Below, piece after piece: positions 10,867 to 22,112 of a stretch of DNA of 64,000 nt. A program made the position numbers and the translations under genes. Each line of letters begins with the position of its first letter. Position 1 is the first letter of the stretch. The notes beneath the pieces were generated by a model, which searched no databases, was not told the origin of the DNA, and worked only from the letters and a program-made list of their open reading frames with translations. The DNA comes from Branchipolynoe longqiensis. Lineage: Eukaryota > Annelida > Polychaeta > Phyllodocida > Polynoidae. The stretch lies in the NCBI GenBank assembly GCA_030323885.1, contig CM059188.1, positions 114,246,776 through 114,310,775 of the forward strand, in the 5' to 3' direction.

Positions 10867-11237
10867 TAGTTGCATAGTCCGATGATTTTGAGTTTCTGAC
10901 ATTTTCTGAGATAAATATAGTAGGTTGATCATTATAATCTACCTTACTATAGTTTGAACTAACTTGGATTTATAATGACTAACTTCGAAGATGTTTGAAG
11001 TGTATACAGTGTGCATTCTAAATTAATTGTGGCCTGCTTGTCTAAACTCTGACCCCATAGGCTTCGACAGTAACAGGTTCTATTAATTTGATTTAGTATG
11101 ATGCCCGAAACGAACGTTAAATTGCTGCAAACCTGACTCATTTTGAACAGTTAAAAAAAATATATATATATTAAAAAAATTATATTAGGAGCGGGCGATT
11201 TTTGAGGCACCATTTCTTTATATTTTTATTTGGCCTA
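10867..11237. mobile_element. Truncated TTAA-family element next to a GGCCAAA half element
   Basis: The TTAA-family left arm (agttgcatagtccgatg at about 10868) and body run to about 11097 without the right arm. They are followed by the right end of a GGCCAAA element (ggcgatttttgaggcacc to tttggcctaa). Confidence 0.55.
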
Positions 11238-11348
11238 ATACTAATAATATTGTTTGGGGTGGGAGTAGGTTATCGGATAGACAATAGGTGGAAGGTACGT
11301 AAGTCTGTGATAGTCATTGATTGGTACTCGTGCACAACAACTATCATA

Positions 11349-11740
11349 CAGGAATGAAAGATCTCGAGTTTCGCGGATTTCCGCGATTTTCACTGTATTG
11401 CAATCCCGCAGCACTATCAGCGTATGCTAATACACTGTTCAAACGCCGCATCACTATCAGCGTATTCTATTACGATTTTCAAACGTCGCAGTACTATCAA
11501 CGTAGGGCCTATGCTAATATCTTGTTCAAATGCAGCAGCACTATCAGTGTATATCAATATAACTTCCAGCAATGTTCCGTGATTCCCTGACAGTGCTAAG
11601 CCTATGGGAGAATATCCGCGTTTTCGCGGAAATTCGCTGTCGGTTTACAGATAACTGTAGCCTACCGTACGCATAGATTTCCACTTTTTTTTTAATTTTA
11701 AATTTTTTTTTTTTTTACCAGAGACCACTTTCATCCCTGT
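11349..11740. mobile_element. CAGGGATGAAAG TIR element with internal tandem repeats
   Basis: The ends are CAGGAATGAAAG and CTTTCATCCCTG. The inside has four diverged units of cgcagcactatcagcgtatg/ctaat type (reverse orientation to most copies), then the conserved subterminal block tatgggagaatatccgcg. Confidence 0.75.
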
Positions 11741-11806
11741 ATTTCATAGATAGGGCTGCGCGTATGCCAGACTTAGCACCCCCCCCCAACAATAAATAAA
11801 TTTAAG

Positions 11807-12167
11807 TTGGTGATCGTCCTTTTGCTCACACAAATCAGGGTTAGGCAGGTGGTTTATATTTTTTAATGTTTCCAGTATTTTTTTATAAAAATATTGGACC
11901 ACCCTAGAGTGATAAAAGGATTACAGGTCATTCATGTGCACATCCCAATGTTTTCAGTCGAACAATGAACAGTCGAACAGTGAACACTTTATTGCCATTT
12001 AAAAACTTATTATATCATCACAGTTCTAGAAGTTTCAATTGTGTGCTTTCGAAAGTTAAATTGCTGCTAGCCTGATGCATATTTAACAGGTTGTTTTTTT
12101 TAAAGAAAATTTTTAATTAGGGGCGAGCGATTTTTCAGGAACAGGCGGGGACGATCACCAATTTAAA
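11807..12167. mobile_element. GGCCAAA-family TIR element, partial ends
   Basis: The inner arms agttggtgatcgtcc and acgatcaccaattta face each other, with acacaaatcagggttaggca inside as in 5721-5943. Confidence 0.55.
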
Positions 12168-12488
12168 AATTCACTTAACGAGACACCAAGTTTGAGGTGG
12201 TAATATGAGTTTGAAAATAACCAGACTTTATTTCTGATAAAAATAAGTCTGTACTTCGAGGAAGTGAGCAATACTTAGATAAGTATAGGGCAAGTCGGCG
12301 AAAGGGCCTTCCTTAAACTAGCGCAGTAACGCAGTATCATGAATGTCTGAAAAACTGAATTGGTCTAACATAAGCAGAGTAGCAACATATAATGTGATCA
12401 GTAGAAGAAACAATAGCACAACAATGCAATGAAATACAAGAAGGTAAACAAGGCGATACAACTTATGTGTAAGGTCAGCGCTCAACCC
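12168..12488. repeat. Split direct repeat B2
   Basis: It begins aattcacttaacgagacacc and ends gtcagcgctcaaccc. It is about 90% identical by eye to 12634-12953. The sequence ggtgtctcgttagcgaatt at 12588-12606 is the near-complement of its start. Confidence 0.75.
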
Positions 12489-12633
12489 AGTAGGGGTGGG
12501 AGGGTGGGAAAGCGAACTGTATGGCTTGAGCTCCGACCGACAAGTGAGCATGAGGCGACTGCAGCTACCACCAACCTCTGTGCTCCCGGTGTCTCGTTAG
12601 CGAATTAATCATGTTAGCTGGGCCAACATAACC

Positions 12634-12953
12634 AATTCACTTAACGAGACACCAAGTTTGAGGCTGTAATATGAGGTTGAAGATAAACCAGATGTTTATT
12701 TCTGATAAAAACAAGTCCGTATTTGGAAGAAGTGAGCAATACTTGGATAAGTATAGGGCAAGTCAGCGACACGGCCTTCCTTAAACTAGCGCAGAAACGC
12801 AGTATCATGAAGGTCTGAAAGACCGAATTGGTCTAACATAAGCAGAGTAGCGACATATAATGTGATCAGTAGAAGAAACAATAGCACAATACAATGAAAT
12901 ACAAGTAGGTAAACAAGGCGATACAACTTATGTGTAAGGTCAGCGCTCAACCC
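12634..12953. repeat. Split direct repeat B1
   Basis: The second copy of the B repeat, abutting the 3' end of the recombinase pseudogene. High similarity to B2 implies fairly recent insertion. Confidence 0.75.
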
Positions 12954-12984
12954 AAAAGATGCCCGAGCGCTGGAGGTGCCGCAC

Positions 12985-13890
12985 TCATGTGAATGGCCCG
13001 AAGGTACAGGTTTACCGCTCAGCTACGCAATGTCCCTGCTGACATGATGTTATCAAGTTTCAGGCCTGAGCCTTGACATGCTTGGGAAGCCCCCCTACGA
13101 AGTCCACGCAGAGTGAAACCTTTGTCCACCCCGAGCACCATGTAGGAGGAATCTTTGAGAGTTCGTTTAAGGGTCGGGATAGTCAGCGGGAGTCCGGATG
13201 GCAGCAGGAATGCAGGAGAATCACCATGAGGGCTTAAGTGCCGAGCATAGTTAGACCAGGCTGTAACTAGGCAGCATACGGCGCCGGAAAGAGCATGGAG
13301 CCTGAAGACCACTGGTGAGGAGGAAGCCGGCCTGGTTTTTGTTGACCTGAGGGTTACCGTGAGGGAGGCTGACTCTGCCTTAACATCTTTGAATTTGATT
13401 ACATGCGGATTAACCCGAGAACCTGTAGAGCTAGGAGCAAGATTACTCTGCCTTACCAGGGTAAAGTAACCAATCAGCGGAGCGGCTATGAGAACAGGTG
13501 AGAGCTTAGCCAGATATGAGGTAATACACGTAAGGTCATGCGGACTAATGGGCACGGCTCTTTGTGTCACATGGGACGAGTTTTTGAAGACACCTCTTTT
13601 AAAGGTCTTAACCTCTTGCACGTCAAACGCTGCAGCATCACCTGGTCCACCCACTACCCAGAGCTCAACTGAGCTAAAGTAGTTCATAGCAGCTCCAGGT
13701 GACTTCAACCGATCATTGAGAAGAAGCAAGGAGGAAAGAAGGTCCTATACTGTAGAAAGAAAGGCATTATTAGCCTTATGCTGGTGGCAAAACTCTAAGT
13801 AGAGCTTAACATGTGAGATCTTGTTTTTCCAGGTTCGAGGCACTAGTGCGTTAGTGTACATGTCGAGAAGGCGCTGATGATGGTTCAGCG
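12985..13890 (-). pseudogene. Tyrosine recombinase pseudogene
   Basis: An open stretch of 236 codons (13729-13019) contains LIGYFTLVRQSNLAP, a first-Arg region, and near its end FTLRGLRRGASQACQGSG, the HxxRRG-type box of tyrosine recombinases with Arg in place of the usual His. After a TGA at about 13017 the frame continues AVNLYLRAIHMSA, where NLY would hold the catalytic Tyr. Upstream of an in-frame TAG near 13745 the SAM-like core-binding domain reads RTWKNKISHVKLYLEFCHQH. Two stops and the altered box indicate a dead enzyme. The family call rests on motif reading, not on a search. Confidence 0.7.
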
Positions 13891-13944
13891 AGTAGCCTGG
13901 AAGATAGAGCCAAAAAATGTACTATCTTCCAGGTACACAATATA

Positions 13945-14105
13945 TTATAGTGTAAATTGTAGCACATCAAGATTCACTTTTACAGAAATGTCTGTTAGGT
14001 TACGGGCAGAACAGATCTCATTTGCCTTAATTTTTGCAATGTCGGAGTGGGGTGCCCTACTAAGAGCATCTGCTGATATTAATGAATGGCTTAATTGGCT
14101 TTAGC
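13945..14105 (-). pseudogene. RNase H tail of the same retroelement
   Basis: The minus-strand frame reads SADALSRAPHSDIAKIKANE, then ICSARNLTDISVKVNLDVLQ and FTL to a TAA at 13945-13947. ADALSR is the usual end of a retroelement RNase H domain. The remainder of pol is missing beyond about 14105. Confidence 0.5.
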
Positions 14106-14181
14106 TGTATTCTGCGCAGTCACGTGGGCATATTGTGGATTTAATTGGGGTAACTCTGAGGAGACTAATTAGGCGTTATAA

Positions 14182-14514
14182 TTAAAGCTGCATAGTCCGA
14201 TGAAGCATCAAATTTTCAAAACAAAAACATTCACCTTGATTTTATTCTACATATCTAACTTAGATATTGGTGCACTTATTAAACATGTGTTGCCACATAG
14301 AAGGGCATACTGAGTCAATTTAACAGAACCTGTTACTGCATAAGCCTATGGTGAGAGTTTTGGCATGCTTACCAAAATCAATTTAGGATGTTTGCACTTC
14401 AAATATCTCAAAAGTTACTTCAAACTAAAGTAAGGTAGGTTATAACAACCAATTAAATATATTTATCTCAGAAAAATGTCAGAAACTCAAAAGCATCGGA
14501 CTGTGCAACTTTAG
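14182..14514. mobile_element. TTAA-family TIR element, reversed
   Basis: TTAA precedes AGCTGCATAGTCCGATG, and the right arm is catcggactgtgcaact. The full family interior is present, including cagaacctgttactgcataa. Confidence 0.8.
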
Positions 14515-14673
14515 TTTTGCAGTGCTGGTTTGCGACCAAGTTGATGGGACACGGATGGTGCTCATGGTTGAGTTATAATGGATTGGTGATTGGTGTCATT
14601 GCTAGGGTTGTCATATCTCCAAATGGTAGAACTCAGCCACGATTCATGTATATATAAAAAATAAATATGTGTG

Positions 14674-14781
14674 TATGTATCGTGAGTTCGAACCCTAGTC
14701 GAGTCAACCCAATGACTTAAAAATTGATACTTGTCGCTTCCTAGCCTGGCACTCGGCATTCTTGGATAGGGCAAGGAGCAG
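14674..14781 (+). mobile_element. SINE-A fragment
   Basis: It begins at the B-box side (gtgagttcgaaccctagtcg) and ends after ttggatagggcaagga. Confidence 0.7.
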
Positions 14782-15415
14782 TGGAATGAGGATGACCAAT
14801 CGTCTGCAATTGAAATTTCCCCTGCTTAATCAACTAATGTACACCCAACAAAAATCTGCTGTCATTGTACTTTAAAATTATGTGAATTTCTTTGAATTAA
14901 TAGTACATTTTGACTAGCATAGTAATGCTATTTGAGTATTAACAGAATAGCAGGTGTTTATTTAAACTTGGTCCTAGTCTCTTGGTTACTTGTAGCTCAT
15001 TGAGTGGGGAAAGCACTAATGTTACACATCAATTAGCCGTCATTAAGTAAAGTGCTTAGCTTTGCGCTAAATTGACTGGGTTTGTTAATGTTGACATTTA
15101 AATGCATCTTATTACTAACCCATGAGAAATTGTCTGATTTTATTTGCAACCAATTATCATTAACAGTGTTATAGTGCTAATATGTTACAAGTCAGTATGG
15201 CAATTTAAACTAATTCGTGTAGGAGATAACAGAAAATAATGTTATTCCCCATTATCTGAAAGCATTGATAGTTTCTAGTTCCACTTTCTAGTAGAAATGA
15301 CAGAATATGATTACACTGTGCCTCCTCAAATATATCCAGAAAATGAACTATTTCTGGATGAGGTATGGTTGGCACTTTGGAAGTTCTGGGCTAGTAATTT
15401 TTTTTAATTTATTTA
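14782..15415. other. Intergenic, no recognised feature
   Basis: AT-rich sequence. No coding or repeat family signal was seen. Confidence 0.45.
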
Positions 15416-15417
15416 TT

Positions 15418-15520
15418 TTTTAATTGAGGCTGTATTTATACTGTCCATAGCATATAAGCCTGGGTATTCAGGCTTGTTTTCAATGCTGGCCACCTGTAGT
15501 GTTAGTGTTATCTAGACCAT
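15418..15520. repeat. Dispersed repeat shared with 33048-33148
   Basis: The block gaggctgtatttatactgtc through agcctgggtattcaggcttg to gctggccacctgtagtg recurs in reverse orientation in an HGS intron. Confidence 0.7.
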
Positions 15521-15554
15521 CTGCAGTGTGTATGTGCTCTCTCAACACTTAAAG

Positions 15555-15897
15555 TTAAAGGTGCATAGTCCGATGGTTTGAGTTTCTGTTAATTGCTGTG
15601 ATGAATATAATAGGTTGATTATTATAATCTACCTTACTTCAGTTTCAAGTAACTTTGATTTTAAATGATTAAGTTGGGAGATTTCAGAAGCTTAAACCTG
15701 CAACATTAATTTTGGTGTGCTTGTCAAAACTGTGATCCCGTAGGCTTCAGCAGTAACAGGTTCCATTAAACACTTGGTACAACCTCCTTACAGCAATAAA
15801 TACTTCATAAGTGCAACAGTATATAAATTAGATATGTAGCTAGATAAGTGTTTTGCTTTCGAAAACCTAATGCTTATATCGGACTATGCAACTTTAA
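15555..15897. mobile_element. TTAA-family TIR element
   Basis: Between TTAA at 15555-15558 and TTAA at 15894-15897. The arms are gtgcatagtccgatgg and atcggactatgcaact. Confidence 0.8.
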
Positions 15898-15991
15898 TTC
15901 GTTGGTTGGTTGTAGGAGGGTTTTTTTTCTATTCAGAAACGGAGCATTTTGGACACCGAGGCTAATTTTAATCATATGCAGTTTAGAATAG

Positions 15992-16337
15992 TGTAGTAGT
16001 CTGTACATGAGCCCCACTACCACGCGGTGGCGGCAGACACTACGCCGCACACCTACGCAGTTCTGTGTAACTGCGCTAGGTGGCCAAACGCTAGCCACCG
16101 GGCACACCCCGACTGGGCTGCCCTCTACTGCGTGTGGCTACCTCACCTCCCACCCCCACCCCCACCTATAGAGGCGGCGTGGGACTTGGCGAGTTAGGGG
16201 GCGGGTCAGTTGACTGTTGACGCCGCGGAGAGCAGAGAGGTTTTGTAATAAACCAGGTTGAAGCGTACTGATACTGAATCTTGGCGTTGTTCCGTGAGTG
16301 CGTGACGGTGTAGGGGAAGACTGTGTGGGCCATCACA
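15992..16337 (+). mobile_element. Probable solo LTR
   Basis: A 346-bp GC-rich unit beginning TGTAGTAGTCTG and ending GGGCCATCACA, with a 4-bp direct duplication ATAG on each side (15988-15991, 16338-16341). Inside are a possible TATA region (ccacctatagaggcgg) and AATAAA at about 16247. No primer-binding site or internal region follows, hence solo. Confidence 0.5.
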
Positions 16338-16453
16338 ATAGTAAAAACAAAAATGGGACCATTTAAACTATTTGCTCAGAAATCAGAACTTGGGTCATCT
16401 CCCTCAGCATGCTGCCATCTTTGGCATGACCTTCAATGATAACTGCTTATCTA

Positions 16454-16619
16454 TACCGTATTCTCATGGGTTTAGCACCCTGGGTATTTAAATTGGAAAA
16501 TCACTGTAGTGGCGGGTGGGCGTTTACCCACACATGGGTGTTTAAGGGGTGGGTGTTTACGAATTATTGGGCGGTGAACATTAACCCACACATGGGTGTT
16601 AACCCGCGAGAATACGGTA
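16454..16619. mobile_element. Short TIR element (ACCGTATTCTC)
   Basis: The arms accgtattctca and gcgagaatacggt are inverted, with internal copies of gggtgtttac/acccacacatgggtgtt. About 165 bp, non-coding. Confidence 0.6.
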
Positions 16620-16681
16620 TATAAGCTCACATATTTTCGCGAGTTGAAACTGCCTTGGCCACTAAGAACAAAGCGTGAATC

Positions 16682-17265
16682 TAAAGCCGGGTTCACACAC
16701 ACAACTTTAGGCCGACTCAGATAAGGCAAACTAGATGAGGCGAACTAGGTGTGAAAGTGTGTCGAGTCCACACATGCAGTACTTGGGTGGGTTTAAGGCG
16801 GTAGTCGATATCTGCGCATGAGCGCGACCGTCCAAACCAGCGCCATTTTCGGTTAGTCGAGTTGACTGAATCGTATTGTTTTGGAACTTCTGCTGGGCAG
16901 TGAAAACCTAAAAAGAAATGATGACAAAAATATCTGTGCACAGCTAGCTCTTTCATAGACCAAATTATATAGTATGCGCTTGTGATCAACCGGAAAATCA
17001 ACAAACTCAGCGCTGGACTGCGCATGCGTGTGACATGCTTAAGCCGCCTCAAGTAAACCGCTGGCGTCCACACACGCAAGATAGGCCGACTCAAGCTAGT
17101 TCGCCTCATATAAACTACCTTTCGACGCGGTCTACTTGAGGCGAACTAGATGCGTCGACTCAGCCCTAATTCGCTTCAGCGTCGCGTCCACATGGCCAAT
17201 GTGAGTCGACTTAGATGAGGCGAACTAGTTGAGGCGACTTAAGGCCCCTGTGTGAACATGGCTTA
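16682..17265. mobile_element. TIR element with GCCGACTCA-rich arms
   Basis: The ends taaagccgggttcacacac and gtgtgaacatggctta are inverted. Repeated motifs (ggcgaactag, gtcgactca, ggccgactca) occur in both orientations in the terminal ~150 bp. Confidence 0.65.
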
Positions 17266-17381
17266 AGTTTGACTTGATGCCATTTCAGTGACATATTTCT
17301 CACAACAGAGAAAGACGACTACAAGGTGAGCTAACGTCAGTCGATGGTGAAAGATGTAGGTTTGAATCAGGAGGAAAGCAG

Positions 17382-17704
17382 TTAAAGTTGCATCTTCCAA
17401 TGGTTTTGAGTTCCTGTCATTTTCTGAGATAAATATATTTGGTTGATTACTAATATTCACCTTACTTTAGTTTGAAGTAACATTTTTTTTAAATGGCCAA
17501 CTTTAAAGACTTTTGAAGTGCAACCATGCACAATTAATTTTGGCATGCACGCCAAAACTCTTCTATTGGCTTCTATAGTAACAGGTTCTATTAAATTGCC
17601 CCAGTATTATTCCCTTCTGTGTGGTGACATGTTTAATAAGTGCACCAGTATCTAAATGTTTGGTTTTGAAAATTTGATGTTTTTATTGGACGATGCCACG
17701 TTAA
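17382..17704. mobile_element. TTAA-family TIR element
   Basis: Both ends sit at TTAA (17382, 17701). The arms are mutated (agttgcatcttccaatgg, attggacgatgccacg). Confidence 0.75.
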
Positions 17705-17746
17705 ATGTGGTTCCTCAGCAGAGGCTAGCTTACATAGTAGGCCTAC

Positions 17747-18054
17747 CTGGGCTGCGTTCAGGGTCCGTCTCGGAGGCGCCTCGGAGATGGCCCTGACATC
17801 ACGCTAGTCTGAACGGCAAAAGCAGTTTGTTGTCATGAAGATGGCCAACCCCATAGGCGGCGGCCATTTGCAATGGAAAGAGCTGCACTGTGATTGGTTG
17901 AAACCACTGAATATGGCGGCCATTTTCTAGGCACTTTTCATCTCCTGTCTGAAATAGGAGGCGTCTCCGAGGCGTCTCCGAGACACCCTGAACGGAAATA
18001 AGGCAAAAAGCATCAGCGAGACGTCTCTGAGACGCAACCTGAATGTGGCCCTGG
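17747..18054. mobile_element. GC-rich TIR element (gcgttcagggtccgtct)
   Basis: The left end gctgcgttcagggtccgtct and the right end gacgcaacctgaatgtggcc are inverted. Inside, gagacgtctc/ggcgcctc motifs recur. A near-identical reversed copy is at 38570-38892. Confidence 0.7.
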
Positions 18055-18461
18055 TGCCCAATTTCACTAAGCTCTTGATGGCATGAGCCGAATAGCTTTC
18101 ATTGTGGGGCGATATTACAAACAAGCTCCATTTCTGTTATTGCTCACTGCACTGGTACCGATTTGAACTACATAAATTGTATGGAACGCCTCAGTACCAC
18201 AAGCTTGCGCAGTAGGACATGGTGGCGCCACCAGGCGGTAGGAATGCGAACAGCTCGTCAATGAGATTATATCAAACTGCTGTGATGTCAATGTGCATTT
18301 AGAAATAAAAGGAAACGTATTTTCCCGTATCTTGGTGTTATGTCGTTATTCCTTCAAATTGGGTTTCAATAATAACGTTTGCTGGCCGGCCGGCCGAGAT
18401 AACACTAGGTGTCAGTCTATACTCTTTGTATAGGGCCTACTATCGATAAGTCCAGGAGACC

Positions 18462-18882
18462 TAGATAAAGCATTCATCCCGTACTTGGAGTACATGGGTG
18501 AAAACCAACCCATTAGAAAAGCTGGTGAAGAATTCCGACATGCTGGGGAAATTAATTGAGTGAATAATGTCTATTTAAGAAGCAAAATATATTCTTTATA
18601 TATGTGTTTTTATATTTACCCGCTACCTTTGAGTTGAAAAATATAATAAAACATCTAGTTTAATAAGATTTAAAAGTGAATTGACAGCGTTTTATGGCCG
18701 CCGTCTTCTCTTTTTGCATTCTCTCCCATTTCAACTCCAACTCTGTGCCGATATAAGTATCCATTTGATACTGGAGACAGGCATTCTACTTCCTGTTCCA
18801 AACTAAAGCTATTTTCGCACATATTTACACTACGTTGTCGTTCACCCCTGTACTGTCAGTACAGGGTGAATCTTTTATCTAC
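18462..18882. mobile_element. TAGATAAAAG TIR element, 8-bp duplication
   Basis: A 421-bp element whose ends are tagataaagcattcatccc and agggtgaatcttttatctac. The flanks are aggagacc on both sides (18454-18461, 18883-18890). An 8-bp duplication suggests hAT-type mobilisation. Second copy at 25354-25762. Confidence 0.8.
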
Positions 18883-18890
18883 AGGAGACC

Positions 18891-19400
18891 ATGCTAACAG
18901 GAAACCCATCGGTGGAGACCAGACTAGACTACTCTGCATCTCAACACGATTCCTATCACAGATCATTCAGCGAAAAAGGGATCAATAAACAATAAACAAA
19001 CCCTTTCTCCCGATTTAAATCTGATCAAAGTAAGTTTAATTATGCCATCTTAAATAAGTGTCTACAATATTTAACACAATTCTGATTGGCATAGCATACA
19101 TAAATAAAAAAACTGATTATGGGTGAGCTAATACGGACTGACAGTACACAAAGAGTACAGACTTATAGTGCACAAGACTTATAGTACACAAGAACCACCT
19201 AGCGTTATCTTGGCCGGCAAGTCCGATTGCATTGAAAGATAAACCCTCTTTTTAAATCAAATCTAAAAATGTCAAGTTATTCCTCGACCGTACGGAAAAA
19301 ATGTAGTTTAAAGCCGGAATATACCAATATGCAAAATTAAAATTGTGTACGCCAAAAACGATTACAGTAATAATACAAAATGTGTGAAGTACACAATTGC
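18891..19400. other. Intergenic, no recognised feature
   Basis: The string tatagt(g/a)cacaaga occurs twice near 19165-19190. No coding signal. Confidence 0.4.
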
Positions 19401-19615
19401 AAGGTCCGTACATATGTGAAGATATGGAATTCAAGGCTGTTTCTGATAGGAATTCGACTTGTTTTCATTTGGATTTCAGGAAAAATCAAGAATGGTGAAT
19501 TGCAATTTCAGACTAAATTAAGATCAGAGAGAGTTCAATGGAATACAAGGTTTTACAAGGCCTTGAAATGAAGCAAATGAATCTCCAAGACTTGTCAGGC
19601 CCCGTACGGACCCTG
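19401..19615. mobile_element. GTCCGTACA TIR element, shortened
   Basis: The left end aaggtccgtacatatgtgaa and the right end ggccccgtacggaccctg bracket the family interior (gatatggaattcaaggctgt). The left terminal CAGG is mutated. Confidence 0.65.
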
Positions 19616-19769
19616 GGAGTGTGAATGTGCTCAGAAAGGAGTGCTTGTATATCGGGGTATTGAGTATTTCATTTAGATAACTGCCTATTTTTGGATGGTC
19701 TTTGCCCACGTTTGGGAGAGCAGAGTGCTTTGAACGCGATGTAGCAAAACGAAAACTGTTTGTCTGTTT

Positions 19770-20102
19770 AAATATTACATCCTGATATCTAATGTCATTT
19801 CACAATGCACACTCATGGCAACTTTATAGGGCTGTCCTATCAGGAGACCAGACCACTGGCACCATTACCCTGATACTAAACTAACCATCCCTTATCCTAT
19901 CCTATTAATGCAAAGCGCCAGGCTAGGTAGTGTCAAGTATAAATTTAGTAAGTTATTGGTTTGACTCGACCCAAGAATCAAAACTCCCAACCTTCTACAC
20001 GAGAAGGCTACGTGACACCGATTTGGCCGCCGCACCCAGGAAATGGTTGGTTGGTTGTTGGGAGTTTTACGTCCTGGTAACATCTAAGGTCATATCAGGA
20101 CG
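19770..20102 (-). mobile_element. SINE-A copy plus a second tail fragment
   Basis: A diverged full-length copy (tail atcctgatatctaatgtc, head ending gccgccgcacccagg near 20040). It is followed directly by another SINE-A tail (gttggttggttgttgggagt to atatcaggacg). Confidence 0.75.
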
Positions 20103-20136
20103 CCGGTAAACGGAAACTATGGCATTTTATATATGT

Positions 20137-21106
20137 ATATGGGTTGTTCTCAGAAACTGTGTACCACTTGAAGTAGTTTACTTGAAATGCATATTTAAAA
20201 GGAACCCATTATTGGAGTGTCAATATTTAGATTTCATCATTTAGCCCAATAATGTGGGATATATTTTAGATCAAAAGTAAATGTTAATATTGTGTATTAT
20301 GTATCTTATTTGGATGGATGTAGCTAAATACATAGAAAATTACATCACTAATTTGTGACATTGTCAACAGCATTGAAAATAAAGTGTCACAAACTTAATC
20401 AAAACCTCTGAACAACAACCCATTTCACTTCAAATGGTCATATACAATGTCTTCATTAAGTTGAAGACATTTATTTTTTTTAACAATATTTTTTTTTTTT
20501 AAATAGTTGACCTTTTCTGGAGTCATTAACATCGTAACATTCGTTTCCACTTGCAAGTACTATCAAACTCCGCATCAAACACTGGGTACAGATACAGTAC
20601 AGGAACTATTTTCAATATTTCACACTCTATGCATGGACCCAGTTATGGTATAGTAAAAGATCAATCTGAAATTGACCCTAAACATAAATTTGAGCCAAAC
20701 ATTTATGTAAAATTGTTGATTCCACTTGGACTGTTACCGTGCTAATATTTTTCTGCTTTTCTCTTTAATCATCACAAATAAGACAAAACCATAGCAATGA
20801 GGTTTTAAATTATTATTACTACTGTTTATAAAGCAAGTGGCATGTGAAATGTCCTAAAAATGTCAAGCTTTGTATGGAAAATATTTGATTTTGGAGTCAG
20901 ATTGGTTTCCATGCTATACTGTTATTTATTGGGTGTGAGCATCATTTGACCTACTTAAAAATGTCAGAATATGTTTATTTTCAATTATTCAGATGCAGAA
21001 GGACATACACTTTCAGGTAGCTTGTATATATAGACTTTGACAGTATTTTGATTTTGTGGTACTGATGTCACAGTATTGGTACACAACTTCTGAGAACGAC
21101 CCATAT
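20137..21106. mobile_element. 970-bp TIR element at TA
   Basis: About 30 bp at the left (starting atatgggttgttctcagaaa) is inverted at the right (ending tgagaacgacccatat) with three mismatches. It can be read as TA plus TGGGTCGTTCTCAGAAG arms. The AT-rich interior has no long ORF (largest about 64 codons) and no transposase. Confidence 0.65.
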
Positions 21107-21422
21107 GGCAGCATCAAAATTAAATTAAATTAAAAAAAGCACATGAACATTGACGTACATTTATTGCAGAATATTACATGGACATACAATAGCAAACACG
21201 GAAGGCTTTCAAACCAACATTACCATAACCGAATTCAGCTCCTACCATTTCAACCGTCGCGTTCACAATAACTTATCCTAGGAGAAAATTCATTCACCAA
21301 ATGAAACTAACAGAATTAAACATTAAATAGGTTAGTGTGTGTGCTTTGGTGCAGGTTAATTTCATTCCAACCATCTCCGTGTGTTTTAGTGTCAGCCAGG
21401 CGGTGGTGCTTCAGTCCGACAG

Positions 21423-21766
21423 CAGGGTTGCCAACGTTGGAAAATGAAAAACCAGACGATCTTAAGGGACATTATATCGGAGGCGGTAGCGGACTTCGCG
21501 GCATAGGCACAAAGCCAAGTGGGGGGTCTGGGGGAACCCGTCCAGAATTTAATAAAATCTTAGATGCCCTGTGGTGTATTTTGGACACATCCATGATAGA
21601 ATTCTACATTCTTTTCTATGGTAGGTCTCTACATTATTTTCTGCTACAAATAATCTGTAAGATTGATATAACATTACTATATTAATGGTATTGTATGGCA
21701 TAAGGTGATCATGAGACATAAAAAAACATACACCTTACGTCGAAACCGTAAGGGTTGGCAACCCTG
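21423..21766. mobile_element. CAGGGTTGCCAAC TIR element
   Basis: The arms CAGGGTTGCCAACG and GGTTGGCAACCCTG match 1601-1848. It also shares aaaccagacgatcttaaggg and gatgccctgtggtgtatttt with that copy. Confidence 0.75.
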
Positions 21767-21939
21767 TGACAAGCATTCACACACAGCACCGCTGTCCATT
21801 TGGTCATTCAACAACCCGCCATCTTATTTGCAACATCGCCTGTATATTGCGCTATACTCTCCATTTTTTTTTCTTTTCTTTTTTTTTTGGTACATCAGTT
21901 GATTAAGTAGGGGAAATTTCAATCACCAACAATTGGTCT

Positions 21940-22112
21940 TCCTCATTTCATTGCTCTTTGCCCTATCCTAGTCATGCCGAACGCCAGGCTAGGTAGCGAG
22001 TGACAAGTATAAATTTGTTAAGTCATTGGTTTGACTCGACTAAACATTTGAATCCCAAGGCCTACCAAAACAGAAGACGGACGCTCAATTCATTCTGCCA
22101 ACCCACCCTTTA
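21940..22112 (-). mobile_element. SINE-A fragment (head half)
   Basis: From tgccctatcctagtcatgcc through tttgactcgac to the decayed tRNA-like head near 22110. Confidence 0.65.

Larger units (their letters stand above)
12168..14105 (-). mobile_element. Tyrosine-recombinase retrotransposon remnant (DIRS/Ngaro-like)
   Basis: Read on the minus strand the order is: RNase H tail, tyrosine recombinase pseudogene, repeat B1 (12634-12953), spacer A2 (12489-12633), repeat B2 (12168-12488). B1 and B2 are near-identical direct copies of about 320 bp. A repeat pair of this kind after the recombinase is the split-direct-repeat layout of Ngaro/PAT-type elements. The 5' part (gag, RT, A1) is absent, so this is a truncated dead copy. 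Confidence 0.65.

Noticed and set aside
16717..17109. 130-codon minus frame
   Set aside because: Within the 16682-17265 TIR element; palindromic arms, no coding character.
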